From Calendula officinalis (Eukaryota; Streptophyta; Magnoliopsida; Asterales; Asteraceae), in NCBI GenBank assembly GCA_963853835.1, contig OY970822.1, positions 48,572,404-48,636,403 on the forward strand: DNA of 64,000 nt, written 5' to 3'. Positions 25,001-36,050 of this stretch are shown here, in pieces. Both the position numbers and the translations under genes were made by a program. Position 1 is the first letter of the stretch. Each line of letters begins with the position of its first letter. Under the pieces are notes generated by a model that was not told the origin of the DNA, did not search any database, and saw only the letters and a program-made list of their open reading frames with translations.

Positions 25001-25722
25001 TGACAATCCTCACTAGAATTCCAACAACTGGAGAATCTTCAATACCTCCTGAGAAGAGAAAAAAAGATGAATCTGAAATAGAACAAAGAAAGAAGAAGAA
25101 ACAGGAAATACAAGTATTTGATACTCCTGTTGCTCCTATTGAAGATAATCCAATCATAAATTGGAGGATGGTTGGTGATGCTATTGAAATCATAAGACAA
25201 GACAAATCAGTTCAAAGATTCACTGGTTGGAAACCATTAGTTATGTCTTGTAGTAGAGATGATATCATTAAAGTCCTGATCATAGGCAAACCAAGAATGA
25301 CAAAGAAGTCATGGAAGAATTCAGGAGCTGGATACTTAACCAAAATGATAGATGCTGCATTTTATCCAGACCAATATCCTGAAATATTCTCAAACAAAGA
25401 AAACGTATATTCTTGGAATGTGCTACCCACAGTGAATATGTATTTCTTTGAAAGATCAAGCAAAAACTGTGAATTATATTTGTATGAAAAGGAATATCCT
25501 CATTCTGAAGAAACAATGTATCAGTTGTATACAAACACAATGATGAAACCCCATGATGCTGTAATGTTCCATAACAAACTTAATTATTTTATCAAAAGAA
25601 ACAGCAAGTATATTATTGCTCAGAGAAAGCTGCAAAATCAAAGAACAATTGAAGGCAGACAAAGAAGAGCTAAATTATTAAAAGAACAAGCTAAGAAGAA
25701 TGAAGAGCAAAAAGAAACTTGA
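22085..25722 (+). pseudogene. Copia-1 extra 3' ORF (envelope-like position), broken
   Basis: The ATG at 22085 starts MATLKSLEINTDLKFSEFHN. The same protein continues through 22389-22619 and 22638-23405 after a TAA at 22325, a shift near 22440 and a TAA at 22617. A shift near 23330 leads into 23291-24985 (Glu/Thr/Val-rich, several coiled-coil segments), and a stop at 24985 precedes 25000-25722. I know this ORF type from Sireviruses, where it occupies the envelope-like position between pol and the 3' LTR. No signal peptide or membrane segment is visible here, so an envelope role is not supported by the sequence. It is clearly decayed. Confidence 0.7.
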
Positions 25723-25758
25723 TTAATTCAAAGAGAATTAATAAGTTTAGGGCGAGAT

Positions 25759-26263
25759 TGTTGGGATATAAATAAGATATATCATTCTATTACTGATGAT
25801 GCAGTTGGTACTGATTCAAGCATATTGAAGATTAGTACTGATGGGGCAGAACTCCATTTACTACTAATGCAACTGATCTCAAGTCTGCTACTGATGATGG
25901 CAAATACTACTGATGTCTATTTTTGGTGCTGATCGTATACGAGATTCTAGCATAGTTAGTTACGGAATGTATATCTTTATGTAATTCAATTGTAATCGAA
26001 TCCTAGAATAACTAGGTTAATATTTTAGGCTTCAAGGACTAGTATATATAGTTCCTTATGAATTGTAAACATACGTGTGTATTGATCGATAAAATTAATA
26101 TACATTGAAGCTTTTTGTGATTACTGTGTTCTTATTTACATTCGTATTAATTAACAGTATCATTGTTCTTAATCAATTAAACTATAAGTGTTGATCCGCT
26201 GCAACTTCTAATAGTTTGTAGATCTGTGATTAATTAATCCTTCTGGGTTAATCGATCCTGACA
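25759..26263 (+). repeat. Copia-1 3' LTR
   Basis: It starts TGTTGGGATATA after the polypurine tract and ends CCTGACA, a canonical TG...CA pair, 505 bp. Confidence 0.92.
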
Positions 26264-26264
26264 T

Positions 26265-26788
26265 TGCTGAGTTTAGAACAACTCTATATAAATCAATTTT
26301 TAGGCTCAAGAATAGTTAGTTCTTGATCTGGAATATACAACTACAAATCATAAATAATGTGGAATTAAACGAACAGATTTGTATTGCTAAACAAGGTTTT
26401 CATCATCATCAATTTATACAATGATTACTAAAAGCCCCAATTCTACATAAAATATGTAGAACGGTTTTAAACTTGTAACAGGATCATAATATGACCTTGA
26501 GGCTTAAAGAACACACACATACACGTTTTTGATAAAACGTGGGTTTCAAGAACGACTAATTCGATGTCATTAGGTCTCTTTATATAATAGAGAACCTAAG
26601 ACTTACAAGGAAAAGATAATTACTAAATCTTTTGAATTCTATAAAGATATGCTTAATCTTTTACATTTATCATTATCTCCTAAATCTTCATTCAAATCTT
26701 GAATTCCATATCAACGATTTGGGTCCTTGTAGTTTCTAAGTTTTGACACATCAAATCTAAATGAATATTATCTAGAATTTTCCTAACA
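26265..26788 (-). repeat. Left LTR of the small LTR element
   Basis: It matches 28083-28605 with about a dozen scattered differences. On the minus strand this is the 3' LTR. Confidence 0.88.
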
Positions 26789-28082
26789 ATCTTCCCCTAT
26801 TTGATTTGACAAAACTTATAGAATTAGCTTGGAATCTTCAAGTCTCTTCCCCTTTCTGACATAATCAAATACAAATCTGAAACTTGAACTTCCCCTTGAA
26901 TGATCAACACTTTTTCTTCCCCCTGAAAGTGTTCTATCATTCTTGTGTCTTCGAGGCTATATCAATTACATTGAAAATAAATCATCTTCTATTTGAAGTT
27001 AAAGTAGATTATCAAACTATGCATCACATCCCATCAAAATTAAGTAATCAGCAACATCATATCTTGTATGAAGGACATTCTTGCCTTCAACAGATATTTT
27101 TGTTAAGATTATGCTGAATTGAAGTTACATCAATACATAACATCTTATGTAGTAAGACTTTCCACTTCTTCTTCAAACAAAATTAAATATATCTTCTTCT
27201 GTAATAGACTAATGAAGATCAAATATGTAACAAATAAACATTCTTCCTTTATCTTCATCAAGCCTTCAACCTGTGTGTGTGAATAATGTGATTCGTTTCA
27301 CATTAATATCACGAGTTATTTTCATCCTCTTTTTATCGAGAATAAATAATAATAAGTGATTAAACCGGATACTATCAATAAACCGTAGTATGGAATGAAC
27401 ATGGTGTGTGTCATGTTTTCCAAAATATGATGTATCGGTTATGAGGAAGAAATCAGTACTGAATTTGTACCCATGAGGATCAGTAGCAAAATTCGAACAC
27501 TACTTTCTTCATTTACTACTGATCAGTAGTAATTTTTGAGTTGATCAGTAATAAAAACGATCATCAGTAGTAGCTTGATACTACTGATCTTGTATATCAG
27601 TAACCTTTGTAATCGATCAGTAGTAATTTGGAATTAATAAGATCGGTAGTAACGCTTATGCGATCAGGTTGAGACCAGCAGTAACATATGCGTACAAAAA
27701 TTGGTTTTCTTTAATTTGTCCGTGCGGCAAAATTCCATTCAAACTAATGTGTTCCCCGCCTATCTTCCTTTTTAAACATGCACGTGGGCTCTACACATTT
27801 GTTGTGATCTTCTTGAATTATGTGGCCCATAAATAGCTATGTAAAAAGATTCATAGTAATCTTGTTTAGGTTTTCAAACTCTACGGATGACATACATGTC
27901 CGCTGGCTTCTTCATAAACTTCAATTAAATCTCGAGTATGGTTTCCTCCTTGAACAATTTTGATCATATACGCCAATTTCCAAAAAGCATCGATTCCAAA
28001 CCATTCACTTTGATATGTTGATTCATTATTGATAAATTATTGTTTTATTCCAGATCTGGAGCCACCTTGCTCTGATACCACT

Positions 28083-28605
28083 TGCTGAGTTTAGAAAACT
28101 CTATATAAATCGATCTTTAGGCTCAAGAATAGTTAGTTCTTGATCTGGAATATACAACTACAAATCATAAATAATGCGGAATTAAATGAACAGATTTATA
28201 TTGCTAAACAAGGTTTTCATCATCATCAATTTATACAATGATTACTAAAAGCCCCAATTCTACATAAAATATGTAGAACGGTTTTAAACTTGTAACAGGA
28301 TCATAATATGACCTTGAGGCTTAAAGAACACACACATACACGTTTTTGATAAAACGTGGGTTTCAAGAACGACTAATTCTATGTCATTGGGTCTCTTTAT
28401 ATAATAGAGAACCTAAGACTTACAAGGAAAATATAATTACTAAATATTTTGAATTCTATAAAGATATGCTAAATCTTTTACATTTATCATTATCTCCTAA
28501 ATCTTCATTCAAATCTTGAATTCCATATCAACGATTTAGGTCCTTGTAGTTTCCAAGTTTTGACACATCAAATCTAAATGAATATTATCTAGAATATTCC
28601 TAACA
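28083..28605 (-). repeat. Right LTR of the small LTR element
   Basis: This is the 5' LTR in element orientation, next to the primer-binding site complement at 28070-28080. Confidence 0.88.
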
Positions 28606-29761
28606 AGTTTCCTTCCGATTCTGCCATAATTTCAATCCATTCTCAGTGCGTGAAAGCTTCAGTCAGGTACTAATAATTACATTTTCCGATTATATCTATT
28701 TATCTATTCCTTATTGTACTGCATTGAACAAAAATCATTTGCAAATCATAAATTGTTCGCCATGTCGATTTAAAGTTATGAAGATCATGAAATTAGCATA
28801 ATTTGTGACCATTAGATGCTACATACTTATAATTTATCCCGTATATCTGTTCTTTCGATCTAGTATTGTACAATGCATTCGTGAAGAATTTTGTGAAGAA
28901 GATGAACGGATTCGGGGAATTTGAAGTCAATTTCAACTCTGCGATTCGTTTTAATCTACCTTAATTACAACGTTTCACTAGATAATAAATTCGTTTCTTA
29001 TGTTTTGAATGTGTTTCTATCTTATTGTTTCAGGCAAGCTGATCAACAGCCTAATTGGCTAATTGTATTGACATTTTATGCTAAATTAAGCAAGATTGTT
29101 TTGAGGCAATATAATGCTTAATTGGAATCACTTGTGGCCTAGTCTAAATGCAGCCTTTGGGGATAAATTACCAGTATTCAAAGTTCCATGTACTATTCAG
29201 CAGTCTACAGGTACACTGACTATATTAAACACTACATGGTGTATCTATCATGTATCTAGAGGATGCATTCAAATGATTGAGTGCATCAGGGTCCACCTAC
29301 TGAATAATACAGTTGAAATTTAATGGTCAAAGTAAATGTACCAATATCCATTTATTGTTATTAAACTGTATATAACATGTGATTGAAATTTCTGCTACAA
29401 AATAAGTCGATTTATGTTATATTTAGCCCGTGTTAAATACAAATTCAACATAAATGTGAGCCTGTAGCTTCAGCACTAGAATCTGAATGGCACAAGAAGA
29501 TATGACGCTAAAGGTTTGTGATGTTTGTACCCTTCATAGTAATTCATAATTAAACTTATAAATTTGGAAATATCATTAAACGATTTGAGTTGATTTTCTA
29601 CGTAAGTTTTTTCAACTTTATATAATTTTTAATTTTATTGGAGTCGTTCAAATTGCAGAACAAGTCAGAGGAGATAAGACAACGTCTAGATGGAAGATGT
29701 ATATATCTTGTCGGTGAGTTCCATTAAAAAATTTGCGCTTCTAATTTCTAAATATGTAAAC

Positions 29762-30368
29762 AAGTAAGTTACAAGGATGGTCCCTGAGATTTAAATAAAA
29801 TTTCACCATTGGTCCTTTAGAGTTTAGACTAAGTGTAATGGTGGCGCCACATCAACTATTTTCTCTCAAGATCAAACACATTACAAACCCGCTGTTAAAA
29901 AAAACACATCACAAACCCCGACTAAACCTGTAATGGTGAACAAACCCACAACCAAAGCTTTAAAATTGATTTGGTTAATACATGTACCACTTATTATGCA
30001 TAATGTACAAGCATGCACATCACATCACAGGGCGACCAAATGAGGGGGTTTGGTCGCGGTCACCGAAAGTTGGCCATTACGAACGGCCTTACTTAAAAAT
30101 ATTAGTACATTAGAAGTCATTTTTTTAAAACATTTTGCACCTACATTCTTTTAGTATAATGTTCGTTAAATTTTCCTGTTAAAAGAACATAGGTAGTTCC
30201 TTAAAATTGCATCGGTAGTCTTTTTTCTATTAAAATTTAATGGATATTAGGCTAAAGGACTGTTGGTGCAACATGTTTCCACAAAAAGGAAGACCAATGT
30301 AATTTTAATAGTAATTGACCAAATGTAAAATATGTGGTAAACCTCAGGGACCATGCTTGTAATTTACT
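29762..30368. repeat. Foldback element in a shikimate kinase intron
   Basis: The left end AAGTTACAAGGATGGTCCCT is the inverse of the right end GGGACCATGCTTGTAATTTA. The interior between about 29830 and 30100 includes a second short element starting AGTGTAATGGTGGCGCCAC that breaks the symmetry. Confidence 0.65.
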
Positions 30369-31094
30369 TATAATTAATAAAGTTAGTTAGTTTCTTCTTA
30401 AGTGTAAAATGAATGCAGGAATGATGGGTTCAGGAAAAACAACAATTGGCCAAATATTAGCTCAAGTTCTCGGTTATTCTTTCTTTGACAGGTTTGCGGC
30501 AATTTTTCTTGTTTCTGGTTATGTTTAATCTTTAATGAGTAAAATAAAATAGCTTAAAAGGAAACGGGCCAATAGGTCAACCCGACCCATTTTGGCCCGA
30601 TACAGAATAACGACTTTTGTAATCATATGTTGGGTGCAGTGACAAGTTAATAGAGGAGGGTGCTGGGGGGACTAAAGTTGCTGATATCTTTACAATGCAT
30701 GGTGAAACCTTTTTCCGAGAACAAGAGGTTAGTTTCATACAACCTTAAAAACATGTTTTTAATTCCCACCCAATTATTAATTTTTTTATTCATTAATTAA
30801 TATTTTATAAAAGAGTGAGGTGTTGCGGAAGCTGTCATTAATGAGTGAAGCTGTTATATCCACGGGTGGGGGTGCTGCTTGTCAGCCAATCAATTGGTAT
30901 TATGACATCTAAAATTGGTGATATATATTTTTTACAACAAATTAGTTATCCAAAAAGTTGTTTGTAATTGTATTAATTATCAGGAAGTACATGCACAAGG
31001 GTATTACTGTCTTTTTAGATGTACCATTGGAAGTATTAGCTTGCAGACTAACTGCTGTAGGAACTGTGTCTCGCCCAATTTTGCATCATGGATC

Positions 31095-31295
31095 TATCAA
31101 ACGATAAATTAGCTCAATTACATTTATTTCTTTTATTTACTTTACATATATATTTTATACATTAATTGTAGATATTATTAGATGCAAATCTTCATTGTAA
31201 AAGATCCACAATCATAGGCATAATTGTCGGATCGTCCATGTATATGTATACTGCCTTGTTTCAATTCTAAATAACTTTTGATTGCAATTATTATA
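31095..31295 (+). repeat. Copia-2 5' LTR
   Basis: 201 bp, non-canonical TA...TA termini, followed by the primer-binding site at 31296. Confidence 0.92.
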
Positions 31296-31347
31296 TGGTA
31301 TCAGAGCTTTATACAGGAAAACATCTTCTTCCTGTTCTTCGATCACC

Positions 31348-34300
31348 ATGACTCAATCAAGCTCTTCTTCTACAAACATCTCTTCCACCATGACTCAATC
31401 AAGCTCTTCTTCTACAAACATCTCCACCATTTCTCTCAATACTCCATCTCTCACCCTCGTTAATTTTCCCCCCGTCTGTCAAACTGTCATCCACCAACTA
31501 CCTAAGTTGGAAAACCCAGATTGAGGCCTTTCTCCATGGTCTCGATTTATACAAATACATAGATGGCACGAACCCATCTCCCACACCCACCACAGTCAAC
31601 GGAGTATCCACTCCACACGCCGATTACCCTGCTTGGTTCCGCCAAGACAGGCTACTTTTCGGTGCACTCGTCGGCACCCTTTCTGCACCGATTGTACCCC
31701 TAATCACCAACGCTTCATCTTCCCTCGAAGCATGGACTATTATGTCCAACACCTACGCGAACCCCTCGCGTGGTCACATCAAGCAACTACATTATCGCTT
31801 GAAACAATCGATCAATCTATTACCGAATACATGCAGTCCGTTAAAACCATTGTAGATGAACTCAACATCTTGGGCAAAAAGATGGACACCGAGGACATCA
31901 CTGATGCAGTTCTAAACGGACTCGATTCTACCACATACAAAACTATCATCGATGCAATTCATGCCCGAGATACACCCATTTCTTTCCCGGAACTTCATGA
32001 AAAGCTTATTAACCATGAGCTTTCTTTGATCCAACAAACACCCACTACTGCCAACCTTCACCAACCCGTGACTGCCTTTGCAGCTAACAAGCGACCCTCA
32101 AACAAACCATGGCAACACAGATCAACCAACAACACCACCGGTATACTTCCTACCCCATCTGGTAACCCTCGACCATTCCTTGGCAAATGCCAATATTGTC
32201 TTATCAAAGGGCATTCACTCACCTCATGTCAATCCTTCAAAAACAAGTATCCACACATCACATTGCCTTCTCTATCCAAACCCGTGAACACTTATCCACA
32301 GGCTAACGTCATGACTAGTACACACACAGATCCAAACAGTTGGCTCTTTGATAGTGGCGCTTCCCATCACATTACAAATGACCTCAATGCCTTGTCTCTT
32401 CATGCACCATATGATGGTACTGATGAACTAGTCATTGGTGATGGTTCGTCCCTAAAAATTAGTCATATTGGCTCTCTTATTCTCAAATTTTCACATGTGT
32501 CTTTTATTCTTACTAATGTTTTATGTGTCCCTTTCATATCTAGAAACATTCTCTCCATATCTCGCTTATGTGTTGATAATAACATACTAATCGAATTTTT
32601 TTCTTTCAATTTTCTTATCAAGGATCGCACCACCAAACAAACTCTAATTCGGGGAACAGCTAGTCATGGAGTTTATCTACTCCGATCTCTCACTCAGCCT
32701 CAAGTTTTTCACGCTCACTACAATAGATGCATTTCATGGCATCATCGACTTGGACATCCCCATTCCCAAGTCTTGCAATTTTTATCTTCTAATGTTCCTA
32801 GTATTACTTTCAACAAAAATAAGTGTAACTCTTGTTGCATCAATAAAAGTCACAAACTTCCGTTCAATAGTTCTTCTCTTACATCAAACACTCATTTACA
32901 ACTAATTTTTTTCGGATGTTTGGTCATCTCCTGTTACTTCTTATGATGACTACAAATACTATATTATCTTTGTTGACCACTACACTAAATACACATGGAT
33001 ATATCCACTTAAACATAAATCTGATTCCCTTTCTACCTTCAAACGCTTTCAACAACTGGTTGAGAATTTTTTCCAAACCAAGATTAAACAACTATTTTCC
33101 GATAATGGTGGCGAGTACATCAAACTTGCTTCTCATCTCGCCTCGTGTGGCATTTCTCATCTCACGTCACCACCTCATACTCCGGAACACAACGGTTATG
33201 CTGAACGAAGACATCGTCATATAGTCGAAACCGGTTTATCTCTCCTTTCTCATGCAAACATGCCACTCAAATTCTGGCCTTTTGCTGTCACCACCGCCAC
33301 TTATCTTATTAACCGCTTACCAACAACTACTCTAAACAATGACTCTCCATATTTCCGCCTCTTCAACAAACATCCAAACTATGACAAATTGCGCAATTTT
33401 GGTTGTCTAGCATACCCCTGGTTGAGACCTTATACTAAACACAAACTCGAACCAAGATCTAAACCATGTATATTTGTTAGCTACTCTCCTTCTCAAAGCG
33501 CCTACCATCTACTTGATCCTCTCACAAACAAAATATATACATCCCGACATGTTCATTTTGTTGAACATGTCTTTCCTTACACCTCTCTCACAAAAACTGA
33601 TTCAACTACAAACACCGACCCTGACTCTTGGCTTGGTGTACACATAGTTCCAATAAATCCACCTCCACCTCCTCCAACAACCAACTCATCCCAAACACCT
33701 CCATCCCATACTACATCTCATAACAACCCCCATCCCTCCTCCGTTGATTTACCACCTCCTCCCTCTGATTCAACGCTCCAAACCATCCCTCTTCCTGCCA
33801 CAAATCTCGAATCAGCGCAGCCTTCTAGGCCTACCAGATCTGACCGCAAACCAAATTCCCGCTATCATAACAATGATTTTGTTCTCTACCACTCAATTGT
33901 CCAACCTTTTCCCGAACCTCAAACAATTACTCAAGCACTTAAACAACCCCAATGGCGGAAAGCCATGGAAGAAGAGCATGATGCCTTGACACGAAATCAA
34001 ACTTGGCCTCTCGTCCCTCCCGAATCTGCTCCTAACCTCGTCGGTTGCAAATGGGTGTATCGTACTAAATTTAAATTTGATGGCACCGTTGAACGCCTCA
34101 AGGCACGTCTTGTTGCCAAAGGATTTCATCAAAGACCCGGTCTTGACTACATTGAAACCTTTAGTCCAGTAGTTAAACCGACATCACTCCGCCTCATTCT
34201 ATCTCTTGCCTCCTCGCAAAATTGGTGTCTCCGACAATTGGATATCAATAATGCTTTTCTTCAAGGCACTCTCACTGAAGATGTATACATGTCCCAACCA

Positions 34301-35470
34301 CCCGGGTTCATTAACCCATCTTTTCCAAACCATGTATGCAAACTAAACAAAGCCATTTATGGTCTTCGACAAGCTTCTCGTTCTTGGTATAACGAACTGA
34401 AATCATATCTATTCTCAATCGGGTTCAAACCCACCATATCTGATACATCTTTGTTTGTTCAACACTCTAACATCTCCACTATCTACATTCTTGTCTATGT
34501 CGATGATATTATCGTTACTGGACCAAATCCCTCCACAGTTTCATCATTCATCAAATCTCTCGCCAATCGATTCTCACTAAAGGATCTGGGCAACTTATCT
34601 TATTTTTTAGGGGTTGAAGTCTTACCTCACTCTGATGGTCTTTTCTTATCACAAGCTAAATACATTCTTGACATCCTCACTAAAGCCAACATGAGTAATT
34701 GCAAACCGGCCTCCACACCGTCAACACCATCAGTACATCTTAACACCACCGAAGGCACTCCTTTACCCAACCCAAAAGACTACCGCTCCTTAGTTGGAGC
34801 CCTGCAATACTTATCCCTCACGAGACCCGATGTTGCATTCACAGTAAACAAACTTTCTCAATTCATGCATGTTCCAACTGACATCCACTGGTCTGCACTC
34901 AAACGCTTATTACGGTATCTTCACGGGAGCATCCACCATGGCTTACCTCTTCGGCGCCAATCCCCATTACATCTTCATGCTTTCACCGACGCCGACTGGG
35001 CAGGTGACAAAGAAACATATCGTAGCACCACGGGATATATTGTTTATCTTGGCTCAAACCCTATATCTTGGAGCTCAAAGAGGCTACCTACATTGGCGAG
35101 ATCATCAACGGAAGCTGAATTTCGAGCCGTAGCTTCCACTACCACTGAAGTACAATGGCTAGTTTCACTATTGTCTGAACTTGGTTACAAATCCACCACT
35201 ACACCTACCATTTTTTGTGACAACTTGAGTGCCACACATTACTCAGCAAACCCAGTTTTTCACTCAAGGATGAAACATCTAGCTTTGGATTTTTATTTCG
35301 TCCGTGAAAAAGTCCACGACGGCTCCATACGGGTTACTCATATCAACGGTAACGATCAACTAGCTGATGCCCTCACAAAACCTCTACTAAAGCACCGTTA
35401 TCACACCTTATTTTCCAAGATTGGACTTGTGTCTCGATCGTCCATCTTGCGGGAGCATATCAAACGATAA
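31348..35470 (+). pseudogene. Copia-2 gag-pol, frameshifted
   Basis: Gag starts at ATG 31348 with a duplicated MTQSSSSSTNIS unit. A shift near 31470 moves to the frame of YLSWKTQIEAFLHGLD and another near 31790 to the frame of SITEYMQSVKTIVDELN. Then come the zinc knuckle CQYCLIKGHSLTSC (about 32188), protease WLFDSGASHHIT (about 32341) and the HHCC region ISWHHRLGHPHS. A run of seven Ts at 32907 causes a third shift. Integrase Asp/Asp/Glu (VDHYTKYTW, FSDNGGEY, YAERRHRHIVE) and a long open RT-RNase H frame (from 33260) follow, with YVDDIIVTG, TDADWAGD and ADALTKPL. The frame ends inside the 3' LTR at 35470. The shifts contrast with the near-identical LTRs. Confidence 0.85.
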
Positions 35471-35658
35471 ATTAGCTCAATTACATTTATTTCTTTTATT
35501 TACTTTACATATATATTTTATACATTAATTGTAGATATTATTAGATGCAAATCTTCATTGTAAAAGATCCACAATCATAGGCATAATTGTCGGATCGTCC
35601 ATGTATATGTACACTGCCTTGTTTCAATTCTAAATAACTTTTGATTGCAATTATTATA
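35458..35658 (+). repeat. Copia-2 3' LTR
   Basis: It is the same 201 bp as the 5' LTR. The pol stop codon lies within its first bases. Confidence 0.92.
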
Positions 35659-36009
35659 GGATCTGCCAATACTTATGTAAAGGTATAGGTATACTTATCT
35701 TCTCTTCGATCAATGCCAATGCTACAAACACTTTTAAAAAGAGCTGGAACTTTTAAAACGGAAAATTACTATAACACCCTCAAATAACTAAATTTCCACC
35801 ATCTTAATATATATGTCATTTTACGTTTTAAATTTTCAGCTCTATCTACTTTGACAAATACTTTTTCTACAAATAAAAAATTTAAACGTCAGCTCCAAAC
35901 TACCAACTAGTTTTGCCAGATATACCCTTAGATGTACACATATATGATGTAAATATATATACGAATGTGTATGCATGTAATTAAGTTATGTTGGTATTTT
36001 ATTGTTGCA

Positions 36010-36011
<2 letters not shown>

Positions 36012-36047
<36 letters not shown>
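36012..36047. repeat. AT dinucleotide microsatellite
   Basis: About 17 uninterrupted AT units lie just before a shikimate kinase acceptor site (exon at 36055). Confidence 0.9.

Positions 36048-36050
<3 letters not shown>

Larger units (their letters stand above)
12527..26263 (+). mobile_element. Copia-1: Sirevirus-like Copia retrotransposon, 13.7 kb, defective
   Basis: It is bounded by LTRs 12527-13019 and 25759-26263, with a TGGTATCAGAGC primer-binding site after the first and an AGGGCGAGAT polypurine tract before the second. The order is gag, a gap where the protease should be, integrase, RT-RNase H, then a long extra ORF region before the 3' LTR. Copia order (integrase before RT) is clear. 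The extra 3' ORF and large size fit the Sirevirus lineage. Defects include protease loss, several stops, a solo LTR inside integrase, and loss of the first 12 bases of the 5' LTR. The LTRs differ at roughly eight to ten positions, so it is not very recent. No target duplication survives. Confidence 0.9.
26265..28605 (-). mobile_element. Small non-autonomous LTR retrotransposon, reverse orientation
   Basis: Two LTRs (26265-26788 and 28083-28605) begin TGCTGAG and end CCTAACA on the plus strand. A TCTGATACCA string just left of the right LTR is the complement of the tRNA-Met primer site, so the element reads on the minus strand. The 1.29-kb interior (26789-28082) has no gag or pol. It contains repeated TACTACTGATCAGTAGTA-type words near 27520-27640. 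Size and emptiness fit a TRIM/small LARD. Its right flank AGTTT continues into the duplicated shikimate kinase exon; the left flank is missing. Confidence 0.85.
31095..35658 (+). mobile_element. Copia-2: young Copia element with TA...TA LTR ends
   Basis: The LTRs 31095-31295 and 35458-35658 are each 201 bp and differ at one position that I can see (TATACT against TACACT). They begin TATCAAAC and end ATTATTATA instead of TG...CA. GGATC flanks both sides (31090-31094, 35659-35663), a perfect 5-bp target duplication. TGGTATCAGAGC follows the first LTR immediately. The insertion splits the shikimate kinase codons for His-His-Gly-Ser-Ala-Asn. The Pol order is protease, integrase, RT, RNase H. Confidence 0.93.

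Noticed and set aside
22085..25722. A true viral envelope gene in Copia-1
   Set aside because: The position fits the envelope-like ORF of Sireviruses, but no signal peptide, transmembrane segment or cleavage site is visible.
28921..29323. ORFs of 66 and 69 codons in the kinase intron
   Set aside because: No match to the expected kinase exon between transit peptide and Walker A, and no conserved motif.
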